The notes: generated by a model from the sequence alone, not told the origin. A stretch of 64,000 bases of DNA from Collimonas sp. PA-H2 (GCF_002564105.1 NZ_PDBX01000001.1:5270001-5334000), one strand, 5' to 3'. Positions 35,862 through 45,043 are shown, counted from the first letter of the stretch. Made by a program: numbers and translations.

Positions 35862-37105
35862 TAGTGTCCCTTAGGAAGCGCACGCAGCACCGCGACGCGA
35901 TCATCGAACGCGTCGTTCCAAACGTTCGCAAGCCGGTCTTCGAATACGGCGCGCGCGTAACGTGACGGCATGGTCGACTGTCGAGACCAACCGAAGAAAG
36001 TTCGCATCTTTTGGAGCGCCTCGTCCATCGAATCGCCTTGCAACAGCAATTGGTGAAGGCGAACCACTGCACAGGTATGCCGCAGATCATGCGGAGTCGC
36101 GGTCACTTTTCCCGTTCGTTCTTCGAGTTCCTTGATTGCGTTGCGAGGCAACTGTCTGGAGATTATGGCGAATGCTTTCGTCAGCGCCTCGGTCGACAAT
36201 GGCTTGCTTGACTTAGAATTAAGCAAATAGGAGTGCTGAGGCCTGCCTCGGTAATTTTGGATAAATGACTCAATGATTCGTGTCGTCGTTTCGCTAACGG
36301 GAATCTGGCGGATCGAGTCAGTTGTCTTGATGCTCGGCTTGGAATAGCGAGGATCGGTGGCAGAGTTCTCGTAGCTGTTTTCACGGATGTTGATCCACGA
36401 TCTGTCTCGACCCAATTTTTTGTCGAATGCGCTCTTGATTGCATCGACCGGCAGAAGTAAAACTTCGCCGCGTCTCAAGCCCTGATGGAGCATTAGTATG
36501 AATGCCACGTAAATCCGCCAACGTGTTTGAATTCTTGGGAATGGATTCTGTTCAGATTCTGGATCTAGGATCTGGTATAGCGCCTCGACGGTGGAGGCTG
36601 GAAGCGATCGGAGAGTCTCAGGCGCATTTCGCTTGCCTACACGGAATTGGCTGTAGAGAACCGACAATTGGTGAAGACGGCTTTCGATGTGCCGCAGCTT
36701 CTTGTCCGTACCGCTTTTCGCGATCCATGATACGACAGAAATAACGAAGCCAAGTCCGACTTGCCAACGCGTCTCATCAGCTTCAGATGTATCAGGTTGA
36801 TTGCGTATCGAGATAAACCATGACTCGAGGATTTCAGCCAAGGTGCGGTCACTTAATGTGCCAAGTGCATCATCTAGCGCGCCATATCCTTGTAGTTCGT
36901 CGCCATGCCTATAAAGATTGTCGATGTATCGAAGTTTCTTGAGGTGGGTCGAGTGCGCGAAGGCTCCAGCCACAGCCGTCGACCAAACGGCCGCCCAATA
37001 TCGCGGCACGCCATAGTTGTCGAGCAGGACTGGTCCTGAAAGACTCGGCGGGATAACGGGGCTGGCGATTTGGATGATCATTTCTCTGTTGGGAGAAGTA
37101 AGCAT
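35861..37105 (-). CDS. tyrosine recombinase, first of trio (IntA/TnpA-like)
   Basis: 414 residues. All catalytic positions are visible: Arg in 'LHQGLRRGEVLLLPVDAI', HxxR in 'TPHDLRHTCAVVRLHQ', Trp at the His/Trp position in 'FGWSRQST', and Tyr in 'MPSRYARAVFEDR'. It starts about 160 bases inside the proposed right end of the island. An alternative ATG lies at codon 9. With the two following genes it forms the overlapping recombinase trio. Confidence 0.9.
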   Translation of the reverse strand: MLTSPNREMIIQIASPVIPPSLSGPVLLDNYGVPRYWAAVWSTAVAGAFAHSTHLKKLRYIDNLYRHGDELQGYGALDDALGTLSDRTLAEILESWFISIRNQPDTSEADETRWQVGLGFVISVVSWIAKSGTDKKLRHIESRLHQLSVLYSQFRVGKRNAPETLRSLPASTVEALYQILDPESEQNPFPRIQTRWRIYVAFILMLHQGLRRGEVLLLPVDAIKSAFDKKLGRDRSWINIRENSYENSATDPRYSKPSIKTTDSIRQIPVSETTTRIIESFIQNYRGRPQHSYLLNSKSSKPLSTEALTKAFAIISRQLPRNAIKELEERTGKVTATPHDLRHTCAVVRLHQLLLQGDSMDEALQKMRTFFGWSRQSTMPSRYARAVFEDRLANVWNDAFDDRVAVLRALPKGH

Positions 37106-37507
37106 CGAGAAAATATACCATTTACTTAATGCCTATTGTGGTACTTAGGTGTAAAAACGCAACACCCGACAAACTACCTGTAATACGCATAATTTGTATT
37201 ATGTAAAATTATATCTGTAAGAAGCGCCGTCTACCGACAATACCGTTGAGCGTTCTAAAACGCTCTAGCCTAAATCTAGCCTAAATCTAGCGTAAAACTA
37301 GCGGCGCTGGAGAGCAAGCGCATGGCGCTATCGTCGAAGAATTCGACCGCGTCGAAAAAGACCCGGCCAAGGTGTCCGAGAAAAAATGATCCCCGATACC
37401 CAGATAACGACGCGCTTGACCCGCAGGCTCCCACCAATGCCGGCAAAACCGCATACGCTAGGCAGTTCTGCAACTTTCAAGCGCCACCCCAGCCATGACT
37501 CGTAACC
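37106..37507. other. intergenic stretch with tandem and inverted repeats, proposed right end of island
   Basis: Contains CGCAACACC (37158-37166), dyad CATAAT-ttgt-ATTATG near 37190, perfect dyad GAGCGTT-ctaa-AACGCTC (37248-37265), three 11-base tandem units CTAGCSTAAAW (37265-37297) and a fourth partial unit. Right of the repeats, high-G+C chromosome-like sequence resumes, with a short open plus-strand fragment ending at 37389 that may be the tail of a disrupted gene. Confidence 0.55.
37158..37297 (-). repeat. proposed right terminal region of mobile island
   Basis: Read inward on the minus strand it presents TTTAGGCTAG (from the first tandem unit) and GGTGTTGCG, the same two words in the same inward orientation as the left end at 20659-20676. 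Three tandem CTAGCC/GTAAA units give several copies of the first word. Confidence 0.5.
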
Positions 37508-39712
37508 CTAACTGGCTGTAATCGCCACATTGGCCCGAGCCATATGCAGTTTTTTGTAGCTGTCGATCAGGCGCTGGTGCCTATCGAGCCCCTCCAGTTT
37601 CATACTCGTTGGCGTTAAACCGAAGAAACGCACGCTGCCGTCTACTGACCCCATTACCGCGTCCATCCGGGCGTCGCCAAACATCCGGCGGAAATTGACC
37701 AGGTAATCGTCCAGTTCCAGGTCGTCATCCAGCAGCACCTCTAGCACCACATTCAAGGCCTGATAAAACAATCCGCGCTCGACCGTGTTGTCGTTGTACT
37801 GCAGGAAGGCACCCACCAGTTCATGCGCGTCCTCAAATTGCTGTAAGGCGAGATGAATCAGCAGCTTCAACTCGAGGACTGTCAGTTGCCCCCAGCCCGT
37901 ATTCTCGTCAAATTCGATACCGATCAATGTGGCGATGTCGGAATAGTCATCGAGTTCATTGTTATCCAGGCGATCAAGCAGCGCTTCCAGGCTGGCATTG
38001 TCCAGGCGATGCAGATTCAAAATATCGGCGCGGAACAGCAGTGCCTTGTTGGTGTTATCCCAGACCAAATCTTCTATCGGGTAAATTTCCGAATAACCGG
38101 GCACCAAAATCCGGCAGGCTACGGCGCCTAAATTGTCATACGCCGCCATGTACACCTGTTTGCCCATTTCTTCGAGAATACCGAACAAGGTCGCGGCTTC
38201 CTCGGCATTGGAGTTTTCACCCTGGCCAGAAAAATCCCATTCAACAAAATTGAAATCCGCTTTGGCACTGAAAAAGCGCCATGACACAATGCCGCTGGAA
38301 TCGATGAAGTGCTCGACAAAATTATTTGGCTCAGTCACGGCTTCACTTGCAAAGGTGGGCCGAGGTAATTCGTTCAGGCCTTCAAAACTGCGACCCTGCA
38401 GCAATTCCGTCAGACTACGCTCCAGCGCCACCTCCAAGCTTGGGTGCGCGCCGAACGAGGCAAATACACCGCCTGTCCGCGGGTTCATCAAAGTGACGCA
38501 CATCACTGGGTATACCCCTCCCAGCGACGCATCCTTCACCAGCACCGGAAAGCCCTGCTCTTCCAAGCCCTGAATGCCGGCCAGAATGCCAGGGTATTTC
38601 GCCAGCACTTCCTGCGGCATATCGGGCAAGGTGATTTCACCTTCCAGAATTTCGCGTTTTACCGCCCGTTCGAAAATTTCCGACAGACATTGCACCTGCG
38701 CTTCGGCCAGCGTGTTACCGGCACTCATGCCATTGCTGACGTAGAGGTTTTCGACCAGGTTGGACGGAAAATACACCACCTCGCCGTCCGACTGCCGCAC
38801 ATACGGCAGCGAACAAATTCCGCGCTGCGCATTGCCGGAGTTGGTGTCAATCAGATGCGAGCCAAATAAATCGCCGTCGGGATTGTAAATTGGCAGACAG
38901 TACTCATCCAGAATTTCAGCCGGCAGCGCATCTTTACGGCCAGGCTTGAACCAGCGCTCGTTCGGGTAATGGACGAACGCCGCGTTAGCGATGTCTTCGC
39001 CCCAAAACGAACCGGCGTAGAAATGGTTGTTATTGAGCCGCTCGATATACTCTCCCAACGCCGACGCCAACGCGCTTTCCTTGGTTGCTCCCTTGCCATT
39101 GGTAAAACACATCGGCGAGTGCGCATCGCGGATATGCAGCGACCACACATTGGGAACCAGATTGCGCCACGAAGCGATTTCAATCTTGATGCCCAAGTTC
39201 GCCAAAACGCCCGACATATTGGCGATGGTTTGCTCCAACGGCAGATCCTTGCCCGCAATATAGGTGCTGACGTCGGACGCCGGCTTCAACGTCAGCAAGG
39301 CCTGAGCATCGGCATCCAGGTTCTCAACCTCTTCAATCACAAACTCGGGTCCGGCTTGCACCACTTTTTTCACCGTACAGCGGTCGATGGAGCGCAAAAT
39401 CCCCTGGCGGTCTTTGGCAGAGATATCCGCCGGCAACTCAACCTGAATCTTGAAAATCTGCTGGTACCGGTTTTCCGGATCGACAATATTGTTCTGCGAC
39501 AGGCGGATATTTTCGGTAGAAATGTTGCGAGTTACACAATACAACTTCACAAAATAAGCTGCGCACAAGGCCGATGAGGCCAGAAAATAATCGAACGGAC
39601 CTGGCGCCGAGCCATCGCCCTTATAGCGGATAGGCTGGTCGGCCACTACCGTGAAGTCATCGAACTTGGCTTCAAGACGTAGCTTATCGAGAAAGTTGAC
39701 CTTAATTTCCAT
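37508..39712 (-). CDS. ycaO: OsmC-YcaO fusion protein
   Basis: 734 residues. Residues 1-135 are OsmC-like ('GDGSAPGPFDYFLASSALCAAYFVKLYC' with the reactive Cys). Residues 150-560 are a YcaO ATP-dependent cyclodehydratase-type domain ('GKGATKESALASALGEYIERL', 'AEAQVQCLSEIFERAVKREIL', 'LERSLTELLQGR'), and the C-terminus is a helical TPR-like tail. Family knowledge links stand-alone YcaO to ribosomal protein S12 methylthiolation by RimO. No peptide precursor gene or dehydrogenase lies beside it. Confidence 0.9.
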   Translation of the reverse strand: MEIKVNFLDKLRLEAKFDDFTVVADQPIRYKGDGSAPGPFDYFLASSALCAAYFVKLYCVTRNISTENIRLSQNNIVDPENRYQQIFKIQVELPADISAKDRQGILRSIDRCTVKKVVQAGPEFVIEEVENLDADAQALLTLKPASDVSTYIAGKDLPLEQTIANMSGVLANLGIKIEIASWRNLVPNVWSLHIRDAHSPMCFTNGKGATKESALASALGEYIERLNNNHFYAGSFWGEDIANAAFVHYPNERWFKPGRKDALPAEILDEYCLPIYNPDGDLFGSHLIDTNSGNAQRGICSLPYVRQSDGEVVYFPSNLVENLYVSNGMSAGNTLAEAQVQCLSEIFERAVKREILEGEITLPDMPQEVLAKYPGILAGIQGLEEQGFPVLVKDASLGGVYPVMCVTLMNPRTGGVFASFGAHPSLEVALERSLTELLQGRSFEGLNELPRPTFASEAVTEPNNFVEHFIDSSGIVSWRFFSAKADFNFVEWDFSGQGENSNAEEAATLFGILEEMGKQVYMAAYDNLGAVACRILVPGYSEIYPIEDLVWDNTNKALLFRADILNLHRLDNASLEALLDRLDNNELDDYSDIATLIGIEFDENTGWGQLTVLELKLLIHLALQQFEDAHELVGAFLQYNDNTVERGLFYQALNVVLEVLLDDDLELDDYLVNFRRMFGDARMDAVMGSVDGSVRFFGLTPTSMKLEGLDRHQRLIDSYKKLHMARANVAITAS

Positions 39713-39957
39713 GGGGGAACTCTAAAATTGATGTAGCCGCTATTATCCGTCGCCACGCCGGTACCGTGCAATGTATCGATGGTTTTCTCAAACGCTGCCG
39801 CATATGGATAACTTGACAGGCGAACGCCATGGCACAGCACATGGTTGGAAGCGGCGAGCTTCCATGATTTTTCTCCAGGTCCGATCCGTTTTGCTGCAGT
39901 TCATCGTCTAACAGATTACAGGCCCGATCGGCGGACCTGTATAACCTGAGACGAACC

Positions 39958-40251
39958 ATGACAACCTTGCTGATTCCCCTGACGGTCGATCCTGCCAACC
40001 AGACCCAAGTTCTCGATATGTTGCGCGACAATATCCATACGGTGATCCGCACGCTTGACGGGTGGATTGCCACCAACCTGATGGCGACCGCGGACGGAAC
40101 GCGAATCGTTATTCATTCTCAATGGCGTGACGCCGCTGCGGTCAGGGCGATGCAAACCGACCCTCGGATGGTCGCCTACTATCCAAAACTGGCCGCCCTC
40201 GCTACGATCGAAGCCATCACGGGCGAAGTCGTCCACGCGGCCAAGGCTTGA
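39958..40251 (+). CDS. ABM-family (antibiotic biosynthesis monooxygenase) protein
   Basis: 97 residues, dimeric alpha/beta-barrel type: 'LLIPLTVDPANQTQVLDMLRDNIHTVIRTLDGWIATNLMATADGTRIVIHSQWRD'. GAGA precedes the ATG. It lies directly upstream of an ECF41-type sigma factor on the same strand and is the likely partner gene of that sigma factor. Confidence 0.85.
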   Translation: MTTLLIPLTVDPANQTQVLDMLRDNIHTVIRTLDGWIATNLMATADGTRIVIHSQWRDAAAVRAMQTDPRMVAYYPKLAALATIEAITGEVVHAAKA

Positions 40252-40409
40252 GCAACCGGCCTGGAATCCGACAGGTTTGGTAAGATCGTGTCGAAATGGG
40301 TCGACGACCCGGCCTTTGCCGGGGACGTTGGCCATCGATTCTGCGCCGGCACCGGCATCGTGCCGATAGATACGAACGCAGTCAGCAAGTGAACCTGAGA
40401 CAGGCCGCG

Positions 40410-41282
40410 ATGGACGATGTAGCGCAAGATTTTGAAAAACTGCTCGGCGAGATGCGACCAAAACTTCATCGCTATTGTGCCCGTATGACGGGGTCCGTGG
40501 TCGATGGCGAAGACATCGTCCAGGATGCGCTGGCGAAGGCATTTGCCGCACGTGCGTCCTTTGGCGGGCTGGACAATCCCCAGGCCTGGCTGTACCGGAT
40601 CGCTCACAATGCTTCGCTCGATTTTCTGCGGCACCGCGCGCGTGCGCCGCTGATGGAGGACGAAGAGGAGCTCGCCAGGTTGGCGACCCCCGACGTCCCC
40701 GACCCTGAGATTGCCGCGACCTGCCTGCGCAGCTTCATGCGGCTGCCGGCGCTGCAGCGCAGCGCGGTGATTCTGAAGGACGTGCTCGGCCATTCGCTGG
40801 GGGAAGCGGCGCTGATCACCGGCTCCAGCGAGCCGGCCGTCAAATCGGCGCTGCAGCGGGGGCGCGAACGGCTTCGCGCGGTTGCCAGCGAGCCCGAGGA
40901 GCTGGCATTGACCGTTATCGATGGCGCCGCCAGTGCCCGGCTGCTTGCTTATGTGGACGGATTCAAGAGCGGTGATTTCGATACGGTACGCGCCATGCTG
41001 GCCGAAGATGTCAGGCTTGAGCTTGTGACCAAACTGCGGCGCAACGGCAAGAGCGAAGTCGGCGAATACTTCGGCGCCTACGCCACCGCCGTGCAATGGG
41101 CGTTCTCACCGGCCATGGTTGAGGGAGGCGCCGCGATGCTGGTTTTTGACCGCAACGTGTCGCTCGATACGCCGGCCTATTTTGTGGCGCTCGAATTTGC
41201 CGGCGGCCAGGTCGTTGGCATTCGCGACTTTCTGTATGCGCGATATGCGATGGAACGAATAGAAATACGGTCTATTGCCTGA
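40410..41282 (+). CDS. ECF41-type RNA polymerase sigma factor with SnoaL-like C-terminal domain
   Basis: 290 residues from ATG at 40410 (a GTG seven codons earlier is possible). Region 2 'GEDIVQDALAKAFAA...AWLYRIAHNASLDFLRHR' and region 4 'HSLGEAALITGSSEPAVKSALQRGRERLR' are followed by a SnoaL-like domain ('LLAYVDGFKSGDFDTVRAMLAEDVRLEL', 'VVGIRDFLYARYA'). Paralogous in plan to the sigma factor at 11239 but clearly diverged. No separate anti-sigma gene. Confidence 0.92.
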   Translation: MDDVAQDFEKLLGEMRPKLHRYCARMTGSVVDGEDIVQDALAKAFAARASFGGLDNPQAWLYRIAHNASLDFLRHRARAPLMEDEEELARLATPDVPDPEIAATCLRSFMRLPALQRSAVILKDVLGHSLGEAALITGSSEPAVKSALQRGRERLRAVASEPEELALTVIDGAASARLLAYVDGFKSGDFDTVRAMLAEDVRLELVTKLRRNGKSEVGEYFGAYATAVQWAFSPAMVEGGAAMLVFDRNVSLDTPAYFVALEFAGGQVVGIRDFLYARYAMERIEIRSIA

Positions 41283-41533
41283 GTCAAGAGCCATCGGTGA
41301 GAGACAGATCCATTGCCTGGCGAGGCCCGCCCCTCTCCGCCGCCGCAAGCAGCATCAGATGTGCTGGAAGGCCCTAGACAGGCACCCTATCGAGCTCTTG
41401 GACGCCACTGATCCAGCAGTAGCCGCACCCCGGCAAACGCGGATCAAAAAAATCGTGTCAGCTCGATTCCTTTTGGATAGAAATTTCGTCTTAACTCATA
41501 GGACGAATTCGAAGCAACCACAAGGAGAACGCA

Positions 41534-41848
41534 ATGGCACGCATGTTGGTAATCTATAAGACCCCAAAAGATCCTGTCGCTTTCGACAAACACTACTTCG
41601 ATATCCATCTGCCCTTGGCTAAGCAGCTCCCCGGGCTCAGAAAGTACGAAATCAGCAAAGGACCAATCGTCGCATTGGCAGGTGCTGAAGATCCTTACCT
41701 TGTCGGGATTCTGCATTTTGATTCGCTTGCAGCTATCACGCAGGCATTCGCTTCCGAATGCGGACGGGCTTGTGCTGCTGATCGTCTACTCTATGCTCCG
41801 GAGGATGAGAGCATGCAGATGTTCCTGTTTGACGACCGAGGCGCATAA
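41534..41848 (+). CDS. EthD-family protein
   Basis: 104 residues starting MARMLVIYKTPKDPVAFDKHYFDIHLPLAKQLPGL, the EthD ferredoxin-like fold with its conserved His-rich helix. AAGGAGA lies 8 bases upstream. EthD proteins occur near degradative monooxygenases; the reaction here is unknown. It may be read with the sigma factor gene 250 bases upstream. Confidence 0.9.
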   Translation: MARMLVIYKTPKDPVAFDKHYFDIHLPLAKQLPGLRKYEISKGPIVALAGAEDPYLVGILHFDSLAAITQAFASECGRACAADRLLYAPEDESMQMFLFDDRGA

Positions 41849-41889
41849 CGATCCCCTAAGGACTGCCCTCACCTGCCCCTCATCCCTAG

Positions 41890-42117
41890 CTTAACCTGGG
41901 GAGGTTTCATGGAATCAGGTAACACCGAAGCAACAGTCAAAGACAGGCTTGTAATGTGGCTGGTGGTTAGCCATGCAGTTGCATTCTTGCTTGGCGCCGG
42001 CGTTCTCGCTTGGCTCAGAAAAATCTAGTTTGGCTTCAAAATCTCAACGCTAAATCGCTCCAGCTGGCAGGTGTCGGTCGATACCGCCAGCTGACACGTA
42101 AGCAGCAACGGTTGATC
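41890..42117 (+). repeat. mini-cassette copy 2 (39-residue peptide gene plus conserved hairpin)
   Basis: Inverted counterpart of 20042-20268. Leader dyad AACCTggggAGGTT with the ribosome site, 39 codons, then nearly invariant sequence with hairpin CAGCTGGC...GCCAGCTG (42061-42093). The match ends near 42117, where the two flanks diverge. The tail has no T tract, so it is not a normal terminator. Confidence 0.8.
41909..42028 (+). CDS. 39-residue predicted single-span membrane peptide (copy 2)
   Basis: Starts MESGNTEATVKDRL, then the hydrophobic span VMWLVVSHAVAFLLGAGVL and a basic end WLRKI. GGGGAGG lies 6 bases before the ATG. Same length and frame as the copy at 20129, with mainly conservative replacements. 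Function unknown; comparable in form to small membrane toxins or regulators but no such family can be claimed. Confidence 0.65.
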   Translation: MESGNTEATVKDRLVMWLVVSHAVAFLLGAGVLAWLRKI

Positions 42118-42298
42118 TTTCGACCTATCCCGATGCCAAAAAATCCAAGAAGCCTTTCCGGCTATCGCTGAACCAGCTCGGGATGCTCCAGCTGTCGAGA
42201 GTACCCAAGACAAGAAAATCAAAATCCTTGAACAGCAACTTTTCAGCATGGCTCGTAAGTTAGAAGCAGAAAATGGATGAGCTTCTGCTTACCTTTGC
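42118..42298. other. short stretch with possible gene fragment
   Basis: A plus-strand frame open at 42116-42280 reads as a Pro/Ala-rich segment followed by a coiled-coil end 'KKIKILEQQLFSMARKLEAENG', looking like the tail of a lost gene (possibly a transposase or KfrA-like protein). It has no start codon or ribosome site. Confidence 0.3.
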
Positions 42299-42808
42299 TC
42301 AGGTTGCGGATTCGGTAAAACTCATCGCGATCCCGTTCATGCAATAACGCAGCCCGGTCGGCTTGGGTCCATCGTCGAAGACGTGGCCGAGGTGGCCGCC
42401 GCAGCGCTGGCAATGCACTTCCGTGCGCCGCATGCCAAACGTGCTGTCCTCGCGATTTCGCACTGCGTTCTCCAGCGGCTGCCAGAAACTGGGCCAGCCG
42501 GTGTGGCTGTCGAACTTGGTCCTGGACGAAAATAAGGGACGGGCGCAGCCGGCGCAGGTAAACACGCCGGCGCCATGCTGCGCATTCAAGGGGCTGCTGT
42601 ACGGACGTTCCGTAGCTTCCTGCCGCAGCACGGCGTAACTGCTGGCGCCCAGCAAACTGCGCCATTCGGCGTCCGTGTGCGTTACATCGAAATGCTCCTG
42701 CGTTTCGGCGGCGGTGACGCGGGAAGTCGTAGTGAGCAAGGAGCCCAGCCCGACAGACAGGCCGGCAAACAAGCCGGCACCCAGAAAAACGCGGCGAGTA
42801 GATTTCAT
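42299..42808 (-). CDS. msrB: periplasmic methionine-R-sulfoxide reductase MsrB with Tat-type signal
   Basis: 169 residues. Twin-Arg signal 'KSTRRVFLGAGLFAGLSVGLGSLL', then the MsrB domain: zinc ligands CAGC and CQRC, 'SHTGWPSFW', 'GHLGHVFDDGP' and the catalytic Cys in 'LRYCMNG'. GGAG precedes the ATG. Most MsrB proteins are cytosolic and about 140 residues; the signal places this one in the periplasm. It is last in the bufferin/DoxX gene run, suggesting repair of oxidised envelope proteins under SigF control. Confidence 0.93.
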   Translation of the reverse strand: MKSTRRVFLGAGLFAGLSVGLGSLLTTTSRVTAAETQEHFDVTHTDAEWRSLLGASSYAVLRQEATERPYSSPLNAQHGAGVFTCAGCARPLFSSRTKFDSHTGWPSFWQPLENAVRNREDSTFGMRRTEVHCQRCGGHLGHVFDDGPKPTGLRYCMNGIAMSFTESAT

Positions 42809-42934
42809 CGTTCATCTCCAAGATAAATGCATATCGACCGGCCTCATGCAATGGGCGATATATCCAGAACAACAATCGACCGGGCTTCCTCCAGCAAATA
42901 TCACCCGGGCATTCTTCAATCTAGCGATGCCCCA

Positions 42935-43408
42935 TCATTTGACGCCCAGCCAGTTATCCATAGACAGCCCGCCGCCGCCGCGCCCCACAAGATAAAGCAG
43001 CAATCCGGCCCACGACAGATGGATGGGCCAGGCATCCGGATACACGAATACCTCAATCACCAGCGTCATGCCGAGCAGCGCCAGCGCAGCAAAGCGCGTA
43101 AACAGACCCAGCACCAGCAGCAGCGGAAAAAGGTGTTCGGCATAGGCGGCCATGTGCGCCGCGATTTCAGGCGGGATCAGCGGAATCTTGTATTCCTCGC
43201 GGAACAAGGAGTAAGTGCTTTCCGTTAAAGTCAGGAATCCCGTCACCTTGGTGCGTCCTGACAGGAAAAACATGGCGGCGATGCCGATGCGGGCGATCAG
43301 CGCCAGCAAGGAATGGCCAACCAGGCCGGACAAGCTGTCGGCGATGCTGTTCCAGCGCTGGCGCAAGCCGGTTGGCATTGCAGCGGCGGTGATGGCGGGT
43401 GTGTTCAT
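42935..43408 (-). CDS. DoxX-family membrane protein
   Basis: 157 residues with four hydrophobic segments and the DoxX pattern '[22 protein letters not shown]', '[37 protein letters not shown]'. The ATG at 43408 is favoured by GGAG 7 bases upstream. 29 bases downstream of bufC on the same strand. DoxX proteins often accompany DUF692/DUF2063 genes in SigF regulons and may handle redox carriers or metals in the membrane. Confidence 0.9.
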   Translation of the reverse strand: MNTPAITAAAMPTGLRQRWNSIADSLSGLVGHSLLALIARIGIAAMFFLSGRTKVTGFLTLTESTYSLFREEYKIPLIPPEIAAHMAAYAEHLFPLLLVLGLFTRFAALALLGMTLVIEVFVYPDAWPIHLSWAGLLLYLVGRGGGGLSMDNWLGVK

Positions 43409-43437
43409 ATTGATCTCCATGGATAAATGAGTGGTTG

Positions 43438-44190
43438 TTATGTTGTGGCAAACGCGCCGGCAGTCATCAAGTGCGCCAGCGTACGCGCCACATCCTGCGC
43501 GGGGTCCGCTTGCGCGGCGCGGCTGGCGGCGGCTTCCAGCGGCAGGCCGGCAGCGCAGGCGTCGAGCAGTACGCAGCCCGCAAAATCCAGCGGCTGCCAG
43601 CAGACAACGCCATCACGGCGTGTCAGCAAGGCGCCTTCCGCTTTCCAGGCCAGATCGCCGGGCATCTCTTGCTGCGCCCGGTTGACGCTCCAGATGGGGT
43701 AAGCCGGGTTCTCTGCGAACCACTGCCAGCGCGTGCTGGCCCGCGGCCGCAGGACAGTCTGTGCCAGCGCTTGCGGCGCCAGGGCACCTAGCACCGCGGC
43801 GTCGAGCCGGGTGTCATCCGATGCGGCATGAGATTCAATCCAGAATCGGTCCAGCCGAGCGACGCCGGCCAGATACGGTAGCTCAGCCGCCGGTGGAAAT
43901 TGCGCCAGGAATTGCGGAAAATCCTCACCGTAATCCATCATGCTGACCACACGCGGCGGCGTCGCCCGCACGTACAGCAGGGCGGCGGAACGAAACCATT
44001 GCTCGCTTACCAGCCGCTGTACGGTCGGAAAATTTGCCGCCAAGGTATCGATGCAGCCCTTGATCACCGTATTCCGGTAAACCGCAAAACCGGGCTGTGC
44101 GCTCAATTCCGCCAAGTGCGGGCTTGCATCTCCTTCGCCATACAAGGCGCGGATAAAATCATCCTGGAACTGCTTAAGCGGCGCGCTCAT
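43438..44190 (-). CDS. bufC: BufC/HvfC-like DUF2063 protein
   Basis: 250 residues from ATG at 44190 with GGAG upstream, overlapping the bufB stop by 17 bases. The DUF2063 N-terminus is clear ('[14 protein letters not shown]', '[33 protein letters not shown]', '[14 protein letters not shown]'). In known bufferin loci this protein partners the DUF692 iron enzyme and presents the precursor peptide. Confidence 0.92.
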   Translation of the reverse strand: MSAPLKQFQDDFIRALYGEGDASPHLAELSAQPGFAVYRNTVIKGCIDTLAANFPTVQRLVSEQWFRSAALLYVRATPPRVVSMMDYGEDFPQFLAQFPPAAELPYLAGVARLDRFWIESHAASDDTRLDAAVLGALAPQALAQTVLRPRASTRWQWFAENPAYPIWSVNRAQQEMPGDLAWKAEGALLTRRDGVVCWQPLDFAGCVLLDACAAGLPLEAAASRAAQADPAQDVARTLAHLMTAGAFATT

Positions 44191-45022
44191 GCGATGCTCC
44201 TTGCAGATCGAGGATGTCTTGCGCCTGCCGGCGCTCGGCCAGCAGGACGCTGAAATCAGGTAAGTGGTCATCGCGCTCGATCAGCGTGGGGCGCGCGCCG
44301 ATGCGCTCGACCAGGCGGCGGTACAGATCCCATACCGCCGGCGCTACCGGGGTGTCGTGCGAATCGATCAGCAAGGCGGCGCCGATATCGGCATCCGCGC
44401 TGTAGCCGGCCAGGTGAACTTCCATGATGGCGGCGGCCGGGAGGCTGTCGATATAGGCAGCGGCATCGAACTGCAGATTGTGGGCGCTGATGAAGATATT
44501 GTTGACGTCGGTCAGCAGGCCGCAGCCTGTGCGGCGTGTCAGCTCCGTCAGGAATTCCACTTCGCTCCAGGCATGCTGTTCCATGCGCAGGTAGTGGGTA
44601 GGGTTTTCTACAGCGATGCGGCAACCCAGGGCATCCTGGGTGCGCGCAATATTGGCGGCGATGCGCAGCAGTGCTTCGCCGGTGCGCGGCGCCGGCAGCA
44701 GATCGGGATAGTAATTGCCGTTCCATGCCGACCATGCCAGATGCTCCGACACCAGCGCCGGCTGGAAACGCCGCACCAGTTGCGCCAGCTTGCGCAAGTG
44801 CGCCTCATCCGGCGCTGCGTCGGCCGCCAGCGACAGCGAGACGCCGTGCAAGGCCAGCGGATGACGCTGGCGGATTGCTTCAAGCCAGGCCAGCCGAGGG
44901 CCGCCGGCCACCATGTAGTTTTCCGGATGGACCTCGAACCAGAGGCCGTCCGCGCTGCAATCCAGCGCATCGTCGTAGTGCTGGGGTTTCAGGCCCAGGC
45001 CTGCGCCAAGTCGGTTATCCAT
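44174..45022 (-). CDS. bufB: BufB-like DUF692 multinuclear iron oxidative enzyme (MNIO)
   Basis: 282 residues: '[13 protein letters not shown]', '[10 protein letters not shown]', 'HGVSLSLAA', '[12 protein letters not shown]', 'ENPTHYLR', '[14 protein letters not shown]' and 'EVHLAGYS' supply the His/Glu/Asp iron ligands of the TIM-barrel DUF692 family. These enzymes convert Cys residues of precursor peptides to copper-binding heterocycles. 21 bases behind bufA. Confidence 0.94.
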   Translation of the reverse strand: MDNRLGAGLGLKPQHYDDALDCSADGLWFEVHPENYMVAGGPRLAWLEAIRQRHPLALHGVSLSLAADAAPDEAHLRKLAQLVRRFQPALVSEHLAWSAWNGNYYPDLLPAPRTGEALLRIAANIARTQDALGCRIAVENPTHYLRMEQHAWSEVEFLTELTRRTGCGLLTDVNNIFISAHNLQFDAAAYIDSLPAAAIMEVHLAGYSADADIGAALLIDSHDTPVAPAVWDLYRRLVERIGARPTLIERDDHLPDFSVLLAERRQAQDILDLQGASHERAA

Positions 45023-45043
45023 GATGAGCCGGCCGTGTCTGCA

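Noticed and set aside
37265..37303. Short tandem repeats as a CRISPR array
   Set aside because: Units are 11 bases, abut without spacers and have no cas genes nearby.
42243..42875. Minus-strand frame overlapping msrB
   Set aside because: It is an out-of-frame shadow; the MsrB frame has the catalytic and zinc Cys plus a signal peptide.
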